Shown: positions 25,765-35,523 of the stretch, piece by piece
Numbering within the stretch: position 1 is the first letter of the stretch
Layout of the letters: the number at the start of each line of letters is the position of its first letter
NCBI GenBank assembly: GCA_963826975.1
Contig: CAWGZJ010000007.1
Span: 310,001 to 374,000 of the forward strand
From: Palsa-883 sp963826975
GTDB lineage: Bacteria > Pseudomonadota > Alphaproteobacteria > Acetobacterales > Acetobacteraceae
Length of the DNA: 64,000 nucleotides
Direction: 5' to 3'
Position numbers and translations under genes: made by a program
The notes under the pieces: model-generated
Seen by the model: only the letters and a program-made list of their open reading frames with translations
Told to the model about the DNA's origin: nothing
Databases searched by the model: none

Positions 25765-26306
25765 ATGCCCCCCGCCCCGCCCCCGATCCGCGTCAACCGC
25801 GCGCCGGTCCTGACCCTCTGGGCAACCGTGGTAGCCGAGCGGCTCGGCTACCCGCCCGAGACGGCCCTGACCCTCGGTCACTCCGTCGCTGATGCCCAGT
25901 CGCCCGCGCCAAGGCCCCGGCGACTGGGCATCAGCGACGAGAAGCAGGACGCCGAGGAACGACACGCACGGGCCGCAGAGTTGAAGCCTCGGCGGCAGAC
26001 GGTCCGGCTGCTCGGCCGGGATATTCCGGTGCTGGCCGCTAACGATGGCACCCTGCGCGCGGAGGATGAGGGCAAGCCCGCATCGGCCACGAGCGTGCAG
26101 GCCTACATCGCGCCGGCCTTCGGCGATCGACTGGGCGAGGCCCGTGCCGCCATGGAGGCGCTGGCAGCATCGCTCCCGCCGGAGGAACTGAATCGCGTCG
26201 GCTCCGGCTCTATGAGCGGTTCCGGCCAGACGTGCCGGAGGGTGCGCAGGGATGGGGGGCGAAGGGAGAGTTGCGGGTTGAGCGGATGGCTGGGGCGATG
26301 GGGTGA
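25765..26306 (+). pseudogene. Conserved hypothetical protein, frameshifted near the C-terminus
   Basis: Starts with PPPIRVNRAPVLTLWATVVA, ERLGYPPETALTLGHSVA, then RRLGISDEKQDAEER and TVRLLGRDIPVLAANDGTLR, and MEALAASLPPEELNRVG. This is a conserved alphaproteobacterial protein of unknown function that I recognise only as a family. Around 26200 the frame is lost; the expected RLYERFRPDVPEGAQGWGAK, GELRVERMAG continues in another frame to tga 26304. Residues between SVA and RRLGI have been replaced by the left arm of a perfect palindrome (separate entry). It is read through into the next gene in the original frame, which is an artefact of the shift. Confidence 0.55.
25885..25938. repeat. Perfect 20-bp inverted repeat inside a coding region
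   Basis: gtcgctgatgcccagtcgcc (25885-25904) and its exact reverse complement (25919-25938), separated by 14 bp. Located in a conserved hypothetical gene, where the left arm replaces the residues expected there. Consistent with a template-switch (quasi-palindrome) mutation. Confidence 0.85.
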
Positions 26307-26451
26307 CCCATCGCTCGATTTGACATCGGTCTCGGTGCCATCCACTGAATTCCGGACAGCGTCGCGCTCGAACAGTTACACCTCCTCGCCGAGGAGGTCC
26401 GACTACTGCTCGGCCCCAACACATGACCGCACAATCGGAAAGGAAACCAAA

Positions 26452-27012
26452 ATGTCGGATACGCCAACCTTTGGTCGTTATGCCGAGATTCCCTTTGAAC
26501 AAATGACACCGGCACAGCAGGAGGGCTATCGCGCCGTGATCGAGAGCCGTGGCGGGCTTCCCGGGCCGAGCAAAATCTGGGTGCATAATCCGAAGCTGGC
26601 GAAGGTCGCGGGGCCGTTCGGTGCCCATTTCCATGCCGGCCATTACTCTCTCACCGAGCGCGAGCGCGAGATCGCCGTCTGCGTCATCACCAGCAAGTTT
26701 CATTCAGCGTATCCGACCAGCGCGCATGAGCGGCGTGGCAAGGAAGTCGGGCTGCCGGCCGATAAGGTGGAGGCGATTATCACCGGTTTGCCGGCGTCAT
26801 TCGCCGACGAACGCGAGCAGGTCGTCTACGAGATGGCGATCGCGCTGGCCAATGCGCGCTGGGTCCCGCGTGGCCTCTACGATCGTGCTGTCAAGGCACT
26901 CGACCATGTCGGCATCACTGACGTGATCACCTTGATGGGCCACTACAGCAGCGTCGCGATGACGTTGGCATTCTACGACGTCCCGGCCGGAGCCACCGGC
27001 ATGGCGCGCTGA
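26452..27012 (+). CDS. Carboxymuconolactone decarboxylase family protein
   Basis: 186 residues from ATG 26452, with an aaaggaaa ribosome site. AhpD/CMD-like all-helical fold: NPKLAKVAGPFGAHFHAGHY, LTEREREIAVCVITSKF, then SAYPTSAHERRGKEVGLPAD, where the usual catalytic Cys pair of AhpD is absent but the HERRG His is retained as in gamma-carboxymuconolactone decarboxylase-type members. The tail ITDVITLMGHYSSVAMTLAF is typical. Precise substrate unknown; many such proteins act in aromatic-acid pathways or as peroxidase-like enzymes. It stands alone, with an MFS transporter convergent downstream. Confidence 0.88.
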   Translation: MSDTPTFGRYAEIPFEQMTPAQQEGYRAVIESRGGLPGPSKIWVHNPKLAKVAGPFGAHFHAGHYSLTEREREIAVCVITSKFHSAYPTSAHERRGKEVGLPADKVEAIITGLPASFADEREQVVYEMAIALANARWVPRGLYDRAVKALDHVGITDVITLMGHYSSVAMTLAFYDVPAGATGMAR

Positions 27013-27310
27013 GCGCAACACGCCGCTCGCGCTTCGTATGCTCTGACCAAACATGTACGCTCTGGGCGCCCACCGATCCAGGCTGTGCTGGCGTCGCAGC
27101 ACGGTCGGAAGATTTCGCTCGACGCGCTGCACCGTCTGGTTGCCGCGCAGCGTGCCGTGTAGGAGCCGTGTGCTGGCAACCGATGTGCAGCGTCCTGGCG
27201 CTCGACTCCTGATCACCGGTTCAATCCGCTGCGCGTCCGCGGACGGTTGCGTCAGCGGGTCCACAATCCCAACCCAGCAAGCCACCAGCCTGTTGGGGGA
27301 TCGGCGGCTG

Positions 27311-28711
27311 CTATCGCGTTGCCACCTCGGACGCCAATTCCTCCGTGTGCGACGCGGTCAATGTGCTGTCGATCTCCCCGATGGTACGCCCCTTGGTTTC
27401 AAAGCCGATGAACCAGATCGCAGCAGCGGCAACCAGATACCAGAAGCCAAAGTAATTCATTGCCGGAATCAAAGCGTCGAGCGTCGCTTTCGGCGTGACA
27501 AAATTATCTGACCCGGCGATCACCGCCAGGCCGGCCGGCCCGATGAACTTGCCAAGATTGCCGAAGCCATAACCGAGGCCCATTCCGCTGGCACGCAATT
27601 TCGACGGCCAGACCTCGGCCATGTAGGGACCGACAATCGCGTAGTTGCCGCTGCCGAAGAAGCTCTGCGCCAGGATCATCACGTAGAAAATCGACACGCC
27701 GCCGATATAGACATCATGCAGATAGCCGGCGAGCGACATCGTCGTTGTCGCGATCACGCAGCTTATGACGCACGCGAGGCGACGCCCGAGCGCATCGGAC
27801 ATCCAGGAGCAGAACAACCGCCCGAAGATCGAGATCGCGCCGACCCAGATGACCAGATAGGACGCATGGTTCGGGGTGACCCTCAGCACCAGCACGAGCA
27901 ACGTGGTCAGCCACAGCGTCAGCCCGACGGTGCCGGTCTGGCTGATGCCGGTCAGGCAGGCGACCGCCAGGCTGCGCGGATATTTGAACAGCTCGCGCCA
28001 CACGGTCTTTTGGATTTCCCCGACCGCCGTGGGCAACTGGATTGTAGACGGATCGACCTGCAACGCCCAGGCAAGCGACTTGCGGGCTTCGTCGAGCCGT
28101 CCCTTGCCGATCAGCCAATGCGGCAATTCCGGGACCCAGGCACGGATCAGCAGCGTCAGCAGGGCTGGGATCAGGCCCACCACGAACAGGCCGCGCCAGC
28201 CGACCGATGGCTCCAGATACGCTCCCGCCATCGCGCCCAACAGTGTGCCCGCGGGCAACAGGCTCGTCGTCAGGCCGGTGACCCAGCCGCGCTTATAGGC
28301 CGGCACGAATTCCTGCACGATCGCGATGTCGACAGTGTATAGACCGGTCACGCCCATGCCGACGAAAAACCGGCAGATCGACAGGAACAGCCAGCCCTGG
28401 TTGGGGGTCAGCGCCATCGCGCCGGTGGCGATCGAGAAGTTCAGCACGGTGAGGATCATCACCTTGCGCCGGCCGACCTTGTCGGCCATCCAGCCCCAGA
28501 ACAGCGAGCCGAGTGGTGCACCGATGCCGGACGAAAGCAGGATTGCCCCCGATTGGCCGTAGGTCAGGTGCCAGCCGCCGACGATGAAGGCGAGGACGAA
28601 TCCAATCAGGTAGAAGTCAAAGAAATCGAGCATGTCGCCGATCAGTGCGGCGGCGAAGATCTTGTATTGGTTCGTGGTCAGCAACTCCTGGCGCTCCAGG
28701 TGCTCTAACAT
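27311..28711 (-). CDS. MFS transporter (metabolite:H+ symporter type)
   Basis: 466 residues, twelve hydrophobic segments. Begins with NQYKIFAAALIGDMLDFFDF (the acidic D-x3-D pattern of aromatic-acid and sugar MFS symporters), then GWMADKVGRRKVMILTVL (loop 2-3 motif), CRFFVGMGVTGLYTVDIA, PELPHWL, and a C-terminal half with SWMSDALGRRLA. The cytoplasmic tail is short. Intact and of normal length. Upstream of the ATG a perfect 16-bp tandem repeat could bind a regulator. The CMD-family gene is convergent and may be functionally linked. Confidence 0.92.
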   Translation of the reverse strand: MLEHLERQELLTTNQYKIFAAALIGDMLDFFDFYLIGFVLAFIVGGWHLTYGQSGAILLSSGIGAPLGSLFWGWMADKVGRRKVMILTVLNFSIATGAMALTPNQGWLFLSICRFFVGMGVTGLYTVDIAIVQEFVPAYKRGWVTGLTTSLLPAGTLLGAMAGAYLEPSVGWRGLFVVGLIPALLTLLIRAWVPELPHWLIGKGRLDEARKSLAWALQVDPSTIQLPTAVGEIQKTVWRELFKYPRSLAVACLTGISQTGTVGLTLWLTTLLVLVLRVTPNHASYLVIWVGAISIFGRLFCSWMSDALGRRLACVISCVIATTTMSLAGYLHDVYIGGVSIFYVMILAQSFFGSGNYAIVGPYMAEVWPSKLRASGMGLGYGFGNLGKFIGPAGLAVIAGSDNFVTPKATLDALIPAMNYFGFWYLVAAAAIWFIGFETKGRTIGEIDSTLTASHTEELASEVATR

Positions 28712-28727
28712 TTCTATTCCTCCCAGT

Positions 28728-28759
28728 CGTCGGGTCAGACATTCGTCGGGTCAGACATT
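28728..28759. repeat. 16-bp direct tandem repeat upstream of MFS gene
   Basis: cgtcgggtcagacatt occurs at 28728-28743 and 28744-28759, 17-48 bp before the start codon of the minus-strand MFS gene. It could be an operator or simple slippage. Confidence 0.8.
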
Positions 28760-29061
28760 ATTGGTTGGGTTGGCACGACGATCGTGCTGAGCGGTGCGCG
28801 CCGCGCGAGATGACCGCTCGCGTGCTTGGAACCGTCGGCGGGTTGCCACTGATCGTCAAGCACCTTGATGTCATCAAGCATGTCGACCACAGCCCCACGG
28901 CAACGCCCCGCGGTCCGTCGAAGGCAATGTGGCAGTTGCTCTGCGGGGAGGGTGAGTCAATGACCCCAAGTGACACCTGTCGGGCACGTCGCCTGCCCAG
29001 TTCACACTGACTGGTCGCACATTCCGAGACGTATGACCGCAACATCCCATGCCGAGGCTTG

Positions 29062-29178
29062 ATGGCGGTCCGAACCGCAGACGGCACACGCCTCGAGGCA
29101 GTCACGGTCATTGCCGACGGGAGTTATTCCAAGGGCAAAAACATCCTGACCTGCGAGCAGGCCGGGACGACGCCGTGA
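29062..29178 (+). pseudogene. Transposase fragment (IS1182/IS5-type)
   Basis: 38 codons reading EAVTVIADGSYSKGKNILTC, EQAGTTP, matching the conserved ADxGYxxGExILxCExAGIxP core of IS1182-type transposases. No flanking ends; a fossil. Confidence 0.55.
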
Positions 29179-29280
29179 GTGGCCAAATCACTCACCTTGG
29201 GAGCCCAAGGCAGACATGCCGAGCCCGTAGCGCAGTTCGGGAGAGATCATGTGCCCCGACCGCAGGCACCAGTGCCGCTG

Positions 29281-29385
29281 TTGCGCTCGCGCTGCCTCTC
29301 CAGCTTGATGTCGCGCTCCCACGCCGCCGAGGATGGTCAGCATCAACTTGCTGGCCGGGTTCCGCGGGGCAAAGACCTGCAACAC
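29281..29385 (-). pseudogene. Serine recombinase (invertase/resolvase) fragment
   Basis: Minus-strand reading NPASKLMLTILGGV followed, after a shift, by WERDIKLERQRERN. This is the segment linking the catalytic and DNA-binding domains of serine recombinases. Only this core block remains, next to the IS fossil. Confidence 0.5.
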
Positions 29386-29473
29386 GATCAGCGGCTCTTC
29401 CACAACGGCGGGAGGCTGCCGACAGCCAAATTTGTTCGGCAGCCCCATGCGAGCCAGACACCTCCGGCGGGTA

Positions 29474-32400
29474 TCAAGCCGCCCGTCGTTCACTGGTGTT
29501 GCCGAACAGGAATTCCAGATCGTCTATGTCAATTCCGATATGATCGCCCGCTTCGCTCAGCGCGATGTTGGCGAGGTCGGCCTTGTGTTGCTGTAGTTCC
29601 ACGATCCGGTCTTCGACGGTATCGGCGGCGATCAGCTTATAGACGAAGACGGATTTGGTCTGGCCGATCCGGTGCGCCCGGTCGGAGGCCTGGTCTTCGA
29701 CGGCGGGGTTCCACCAAGGATCGTAGTGGATCACCGTGTCGGCGGACGTAAGGTTCAGGCCCCTGCCGCCGGCTCTCAGGCTGATCAGGAACAACGGCAC
29801 TTCACCGCTCTCGAACGCGCGGACCGGTTCGGCGCGGTCATGCGTATCACCGCGCAGTTCGACGAAGCCGATGCCTGCCGCGGTCAGGCGGGGCTTGATC
29901 AGGTCAAGCATCGAGGTGAACTGAGAGAACAGCAGGATGCGGCGACCCTCGGGGATCATCTCACTGATCATCTCGAGCAGGTCTTCGAGCTTGCTGGAGC
30001 TATCCACGAGGCGAGCCGAGGGCAACTTGACCAGTCGCGGGTCGCAGCAGACTTGACGCAGCTTGAGCAGCGCATCGAGCACAACGATGCGGCCTTGCGC
30101 TGCACTAAGCTCGGTGAGCTGTTCGCGAACCTTGTCATAGAGCGTGCCGCGAATAGTGTCGTACAGTTCACGCTGTTCCGGGGCAAGATTGATACGGCGC
30201 AGGATGGTGTGTTTCGCCGGCAGATCGGTCGCGACCTCTGATTTCGTGCGACGCAGCAGGAACGGTTTGATGCGGCGGATCAGCTGCACGCGCCGAACCG
30301 CATCGTTGTTCTTTTCGATGGGCGTCCGGAAACGCCTGGCGAAACCTTTCCGGTCGCCGAGTAGGCCGGGCATCAGGAAGGCGAACTCCGACCATAGCTC
30401 CTGCAAATTGTTCTCGATCGGGGTGCCGGAGAGGCACAGACGGTGGGTTGTGTCGAGCTGGCAGACGGCCCTGGTGGCCTTGGCGTCCGGGCTTTTGATG
30501 ACCTGCGCCTCATCCAGCACCACCAGATGCCAGGCGAGCAACTTCATGGCCTCGATATCGCGGGCGAGCACCGTGTAGGTCGTGATCACGACATGGATGC
30601 CGGCGAGTTCGGCACGGCGCGCGTGGCGGTCCAGGCCGTGCAGCACCACGACGCGAAGATGCGGGGCGAATTTCGCCAGCTCCGCGGTCCAGTTGGCGAC
30701 CAGGCTGGTGGGCACCACGATCAACGCCGAGCGGACGAGGCGGCCTTCTGTCTGTTCAATGACAATGTGGGCGATGGTCTGGGCGGTCTTGCCGAGCCCC
30801 ATGTCGTCAGCGAGAAAGCCACTGAGGCCATGTGCACGCAGATGCTGAAGCCAGTCGACGCCGTGCTGTTGATAGGGGCGTAGCGTCGCGGTGAAGCCGG
30901 CGGGTACCGTGACGGGCAGAATGTCCGGCTGGCCGCGGAAGCGCTGGGCATAGGCCTGGATGGCGGCGGCGTTTTCCCAGCGCGTGGTGAGCAGGTCTTC
31001 GAGGTCCAGCACACTGGCGGCCTCGGCATCCGCCAGCAGCAGGCCGCCATCGGCGGTGCGACGGGCGGCCTCGATCAGATCGGTCATCACCGCCAGCAGG
31101 CGGCGTATGCGCTCCGCTGGAAGCTTCAGGATACGGCCGTCGTCGAGGCTGGTGATCAGTTCGCCATCGATTACCTGGGCCGCATCGATGCCGCCGCGGT
31201 CGAGCAGGCGGGACAGGATGGGCAGCAACGGGATACGCGCCCCGTCGATCTCGATACCGAAATCGAGCGAGAATTTACCGGTTTCCGCATCGGCGACGCG
31301 CACGTCGTAATCGCCGACCGACTGCACCAGTCGGGGGCCGAAATCGCGATCGATTTGGTTGCGCCAGCCCAGCGCCTGGAGTGCCGGAACGCGCTCGGTG
31401 ACGAAGCGCTGCCAGCGTTCGGCAGCGTCGCGGCCACGGTAGACGAAGACCATGCGGCCCTTGGCGGTGCGGCCTTCGGCAATCCGCATCTGACTGAAAC
31501 CATCCTGGCGCAGTGCAGTGAGGGCGGCGTCCTCGGCGGCACGGTCGCGACGCACGAAGCTCGGGTGATCCGCGACGTCACCCGGGGGGTGCACGCGCAC
31601 GAACTGGCGCTCGTCATCGGCGTGGGCGAGCGCGCCGTCATAGTCGAAATCAATCGTCAGGGCGTCGGTGCGCTGCATGCGGCCGAAATCGTCCGGGCAT
31701 TCGACCCGGCGCAGTCGTAGCACCGGGGTGAGCGGGTGTTGCAGGATCACGGGATCGGCGGCGGTGACAACGACCGGTTCGCGACGGCGCGTGTTGCGGC
31801 GACCCTTGCCGGCGAATGAGGGCTCGCGCAACGAAGGGGCTGGGTGCACGGGGGCGACGCGCTGGGGGATGAAGCGCTGAAAGGCTTGACCATGCGCCCG
31901 AGGGCCTGCCGGGAACGGGCGCCGGACCGCGCCGCCGGGGACAACGCCAACTGGCTGGATTTGCTGGGTCCGCGGCTGCAGGAGCCTGACCCGACCGACC
32001 GCACCGGTTGCACCATCCACATACCAGGGGCCGGCCTCACCGAGGATGATGGCCGAGTTCGGCGGCAGGTTCGGCGGCGTATCTGCTGGAGATGCGCGTT
32101 CCGCGCCGGGGGCCTGAAAAGCACGTTCAGCGCCGGGCACAAGAGGTTGCCCCGTCGAATACCAGCGTGCCTTGCCGAGCCGCGCCAGTAGACTGAGCAC
32201 GGGAGTGACCGCGCTCGGCGCAATCGGGGTGCGGCCGGTGCCGCCGCCGCCCAACAGTCTGGCCATGATCCGAGTGGTCTCGCTGCTGGCGCGGTCGGCG
32301 AGAATGCGGCTGGGAGTGGTCACCTCTAGCCGCCCGGTGCGCTCGCCGATCAGGAAGGTAGAGACGAAGCAGGCATGCGGCGGCGCGGCCGGGGAAAGCT

Positions 32401-32758
32401 CGAATACCAGACGTTGGCGTTCCTCGGTGGGAGGGTTGGCAAGCGCATCCAGGAAATTCCTCTGCACCGGCTTGCGCAGGGCAGGATATCGGTCGAGCGC
32501 GGCCAGCGATCCGGCCGCCAGATGGACGCAGGCCGATCGGCCACAACTACATTTGTTGAGGAACACCACTCGGTGCCCGAGCGAGGACGGGGTGATGCTG
32601 GCAGTATGGCGCAGGCCAAGATGCTCCACCACCACGGCGATTGACCGGTCCTGGAGCGTGACGCCCACGGTGCCAAGCAGGACCAGGGTACGGCCCTTGG
32701 TCAGCGCGCGCGCGTCGAACACGCGTCCGAGATCTTCGGACGAGAACGGCGTCAGCAT
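29474..32758 (-). CDS. SWIM zinc-finger plus SNF2/DEAD-box helicase
   Basis: About 1,094 residues from the ATG near 32758 (a GTG at 32833 would overlap the divergent resolvase). The N-terminus carries a SWIM finger (CSCGRSACVHLAAGSLAAL). The central part is unassigned and repetitive. The C-terminal half is a full SNF2 ATPase: VDWLQHLRAHGLSGFLADDM then GLGKT (motif I), VVLDEAQ (II), LCLSGTPIENNLQELWSEF (III), LISLRAGGRGLNLTSADTVI (V) and DQASDRAHRIGQTKSVFVYK (VI). Such bacterial SNF2 proteins translocate on dsDNA and may aid transcription recycling or repair; the specific role is unknown. Complete and in frame despite lying between recombinase fossils. Confidence 0.9.
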   Translation of the reverse strand: MLTPFSSEDLGRVFDARALTKGRTLVLLGTVGVTLQDRSIAVVVEHLGLRHTASITPSSLGHRVVFLNKCSCGRSACVHLAAGSLAALDRYPALRKPVQRNFLDALANPPTEERQRLVFELSPAAPPHACFVSTFLIGERTGRLEVTTPSRILADRASSETTRIMARLLGGGGTGRTPIAPSAVTPVLSLLARLGKARWYSTGQPLVPGAERAFQAPGAERASPADTPPNLPPNSAIILGEAGPWYVDGATGAVGRVRLLQPRTQQIQPVGVVPGGAVRRPFPAGPRAHGQAFQRFIPQRVAPVHPAPSLREPSFAGKGRRNTRRREPVVVTAADPVILQHPLTPVLRLRRVECPDDFGRMQRTDALTIDFDYDGALAHADDERQFVRVHPPGDVADHPSFVRRDRAAEDAALTALRQDGFSQMRIAEGRTAKGRMVFVYRGRDAAERWQRFVTERVPALQALGWRNQIDRDFGPRLVQSVGDYDVRVADAETGKFSLDFGIEIDGARIPLLPILSRLLDRGGIDAAQVIDGELITSLDDGRILKLPAERIRRLLAVMTDLIEAARRTADGGLLLADAEAASVLDLEDLLTTRWENAAAIQAYAQRFRGQPDILPVTVPAGFTATLRPYQQHGVDWLQHLRAHGLSGFLADDMGLGKTAQTIAHIVIEQTEGRLVRSALIVVPTSLVANWTAELAKFAPHLRVVVLHGLDRHARRAELAGIHVVITTYTVLARDIEAMKLLAWHLVVLDEAQVIKSPDAKATRAVCQLDTTHRLCLSGTPIENNLQELWSEFAFLMPGLLGDRKGFARRFRTPIEKNNDAVRRVQLIRRIKPFLLRRTKSEVATDLPAKHTILRRINLAPEQRELYDTIRGTLYDKVREQLTELSAAQGRIVVLDALLKLRQVCCDPRLVKLPSARLVDSSSKLEDLLEMISEMIPEGRRILLFSQFTSMLDLIKPRLTAAGIGFVELRGDTHDRAEPVRAFESGEVPLFLISLRAGGRGLNLTSADTVIHYDPWWNPAVEDQASDRAHRIGQTKSVFVYKLIAADTVEDRIVELQQHKADLANIALSEAGDHIGIDIDDLEFLFGNTSERRAA

Positions 32759-32814
32759 CGGAGCAGGGAGACCTTGGCGGTTGCTATGCTTGCTTACCGG
32801 AGCGAACGCCGCGC

Positions 32815-33360
32815 ATGCAAGGATGGGCGGCACGGTGCGGGTACACGGCCACCGTGGTCTACGAAGACCATGCCGTCAGCGGTGCCAAATCCAGCGACCA
32901 GCGGCCCGCCCTCGCCAGGCTGCTGAAAGACGCCGTCCGCCGCCGGTTCGACATCGTAGCGGTGTGGGCGGTCGACCGCCTGGGGCGCAGTCTGACGGAT
33001 CTGCTGAACACGTTGCAGACCTTGAAGCAGAGCAAGGTCGGCCTGTTCCTGCATCAGCAGGGCATGTACACGTAGACCGCAGCGGGCAATGCGTTTTTCC
33101 ATATGCTCGGGGTGTTTGCCGAGTTCGAACGCGCCATCATCGTCGAGCGCGTCAACGCTGGCATCGCCCGCGCCAGAACGAATGGCAGGAAGTCGGGTAA
33201 GGCGATCGGTCGCCCGGGGCTGAAGACCAAGAAGCTGGACGCGGCCCGCGCGGCGCTCGCCGAGGGTCAGAGCATCCGCGCGGCGGCGCTGGTGGCAGGA
33301 ATTAGCGTTGGATCGGCGGCGGCGCTGAAGAAGGAAATGGCGGGTCGATCGGCCGCATGA
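32815..33360 (+). pseudogene. Serine recombinase/resolvase, truncated and with in-frame amber
   Basis: Reads VVYEDHAVSGAKSSDQRPAL, RRRFDIVAVWAVDRLGRSLT and LFLHQQGMYT, then tag at 33073. The same frame continues AGNAFFHMLGVFAEFERAII, VERVNAGIARARTNGRKSGK, with a C-terminal HTH (SIRAAALVAGISVGSAAAL). The expected N-terminal YARVS block with the catalytic Ser is missing, and the tag stands where Ser or Thr is usual. Both defects make it inactive. It is divergent from the SNF2 gene, with overlapping 5' ends. Confidence 0.8.
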
Positions 33361-33708
33361 TCGTGATTGCCCTGGAGGGTGGGCTGGTCCCAATCCGGGG
33401 CCTCGTCGCGCACCGAGGTCAGCGAGTGGTGGCCAAACAGAAACCGCCGCTTGCGACATCCCCGACATTCAGACCAGGCAACCGAATGGCAGGTGCTGGC
33501 AGGAGACCGGCAGCTTTCGGGCAGGGAGCCCGGCAAGCTGCCATCCGTTCCCGTTGCCGTTGGTCGGCTGTTCACGGCCCAAAGCGCTGTTCACCTGGCA
33601 GATTGTTCAACAATCGTGCAACGACACTTTCATCGGGGATTGTTCGCGTGCAACTCCCTGAACGGAGCGTTAGCGCGCGCACACAACGCGATAGTCTGGA
33701 ACCGAGCG
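33361..33708. other. Gene-poor spacer
   Basis: About 350 bp between the resolvase remnant and the putA remnant. No reliable ORF or motif; probably debris of rearrangement. Confidence 0.4.
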
Positions 33709-35010
33709 TCAACCTACGGCCATCACACTTGCATTCCCTCCAGCCGCTGCCGTGTTGACGCTCGCAGACCGTTCGACGACCAGGCGATCGAGCGGAACCG
33801 CTGTGTCCCCGGGGTCGAGGCATGAGACGGCGACGATGGGGCCAGGCTTGGCTGCAACGCGTCGCAGAACCTCGATGCGCGCGACCTGTTCGGCGTGATG
33901 GAGCACCGCGTCGAAGGCGACTGCCTCATGGCTCCAGTCATCGGCGAGGGTAATGCGCTCGCGCACGTCTTCAGGCAGGCGCTCGTGAATATCTGCGAAG
34001 CGGGAGGGCCAGACCGCGCGACCGCGCACAGCGAGCACCGCGGCGAGCTGGGCGACCAAGTCCTTACGCGCGTCGGAACCTTTGTTTCCCACCGAGCCGG
34101 AGCCTCCACCGCCTGATAGGCAAAGGACGGCCTTTCGCAGCTGGACGGAATAGAGGTTGGCTTCGCCGGTGGGGCCGACCAAGCTCTGCCACCTGAAGCG
34201 CGGCGCCAACTCTACGAGCCGATCGCGGCACTTCAGCAGCACTTGATCGCCTTGCGTTTCAGCCCAATGCCGGAGGCTCGACAGCAGAGGATTCCGGTCT
34301 TGCCCGTTGAGCTCGAAACCACGCACGGCGGCTGCCGGTCGCGCGTCCGGCCGATTGATCGCGCGCTTCAGCGCCTCCGGCGGCTTTCTGGCGAGGAGCC
34401 GGAGCAGGTACAACGGCCCGCCGGCCTTCGGGCCCGTGCCGGAAAGGCCTTCGCCGCCGAACGGCTGCACGCCCACGATTGCGCCGACGATGTTGCGGTT
34501 GACGTAGACGTTGCCTGCATGCACGCCCTTGACGACGCGCGCGACCGTTTCGTCGATCCGCGTGTGAACGCCGAACGTCAGACCGTACTCAGTCGCGTTG
34601 ATCTGCCCGACGAGGTCTGGCAGCGCTTCGCGTTCGTAGCGGAGCACGTGCAGGACCGGCCCGAAGACTTCCTTCGCGAGCTCCGACAGGCGATCGATCT
34701 CGATCAGCGTCGGCGGCACAAAACTGCCCCGCGCCGGCGGCACGAAACTGCCCCGAGCCGGCGGCACGAAACTGCCCCGAGCCGGCGCGCCTTGCATGCC
34801 ACGCGCAGGCTGCGTCACGCGCCGTCCGCGCTCGCGCATCGCCGAGATGTGCCGCTCGACGCTGGCCCGCGCTTCGTCGTCGATCACCGGGCCCACATCG
34901 ACGCGGAGCAGGCGCGGGTCCCCGACCTGCAGCTCGGCGATCGCTCCCTCCAGCATCGCGACGAGCCGATCGGCACCGTCCCGCTGCACGCAGAGGATCC
35001 TCGCCTCAGA
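33709..35010 (-). pseudogene. putA: Proline utilization protein PutA, C-terminal fragment
   Basis: Only the C-terminal P5C-dehydrogenase part of bifunctional PutA is left: GDPRLLRVDVGPVIDDEARA, LAKEVFGPVLHVLRYERE, GNVYVNRNIVGAIVGVQPFG, GEGLSGTGPKAGGPLYLLRL and the family C-terminus VNTAAAGGNASVMAVG. The catalytic Cys loop and the whole proline-dehydrogenase half are missing: the sequence joins IS5 DNA at about 35010. A triplicated 8-residue block (PARGSFVPP) and an extra Gly/Ser stretch (GGGGSGSVGNKGSDARK) are further signs of decay. The longer open frame to 35391 is only IS antisense. Confidence 0.8.
34711..34782 (-). repeat. 24-bp tandem repeat, three units, inside putA remnant
   Basis: Units at 34711-34734, 34735-34758 and 34759-34782 (the second and third identical) encode repeated ARGSFVPP. 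Normal PutA has one copy. Confidence 0.9.
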
Positions 35011-35523
35011 TGCCGACAACGAATACGCGATGATCGACAGCACCATCGTGCGCGCCCACCAGCATAGCGCCGGCGCCCAAAAAAAGCCGGCGAGAACCAG
35101 GCGATCGGCCGCTCGCGCGGCGGATTGAGCACCAAGATCCACGCCCTGGTCGACGCACTGGGCAACCCCATCGGGTTCTTTCTGACCGGGGGCGAGGCAC
35201 ACGACCTTGTGGGGGCGGACCACCTGCTGCCCACGATGGCGGCCGATACGCTGATCGCCGACAAGGCGTTCGACGCCGGTGAGCGCGTCCTTGAGCCGCT
35301 GGCGGCTGCTGGTAAGACCGCGGTGATCCCGCCGCGAACCAACCGGCCCTCGCCGCGCGACTACGATCGACAGCTTTATGGCGCGCGCCATCTGATCGAA
35401 AACTTCTTCGCCAAGATCAAGCAGTTTCGTGCGATCGCCACCCGCTACGAGAAGACCGCGCGCAACTTCCTTGCCGCCGTCCAGCTCGTCGCCAGCGTCG
35501 TTTGGCTTAATTGATGACAGGCC
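35011..35523 (+). mobile_element. IS5-family insertion sequence, 3' part only
   Basis: Plus-strand transposase C-terminal half: NEYAMIDSTIVRAHQHSAGA, then after a one-base shift near 35125 STKIHALVDALGNPIGFFLT, EAHDLVGADHLLPTMAADTL, LIADKAFDAGERVLEPLAA, PPRTNRPSPRDYDRQLYGAR, HLIENFFAKIKQFRAIATRY (the DDE C-terminal Y/E box). The right terminal sequence ttgatgacaggccc ends at about 35523. The left half is missing where it meets putA. Confidence 0.8.

Noticed and set aside
25729..27012. 427-codon frame as one fusion protein
   Set aside because: The first half leaves its family frame near 26200 and the second half has its own ATG and ribosome site at 26452, so the fusion results from the frameshift.
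33709..35391. 560-codon minus-strand frame as full PutA
   Set aside because: Beyond about 35010 it is antisense to the IS5 transposase; only the C-terminal part is PutA.
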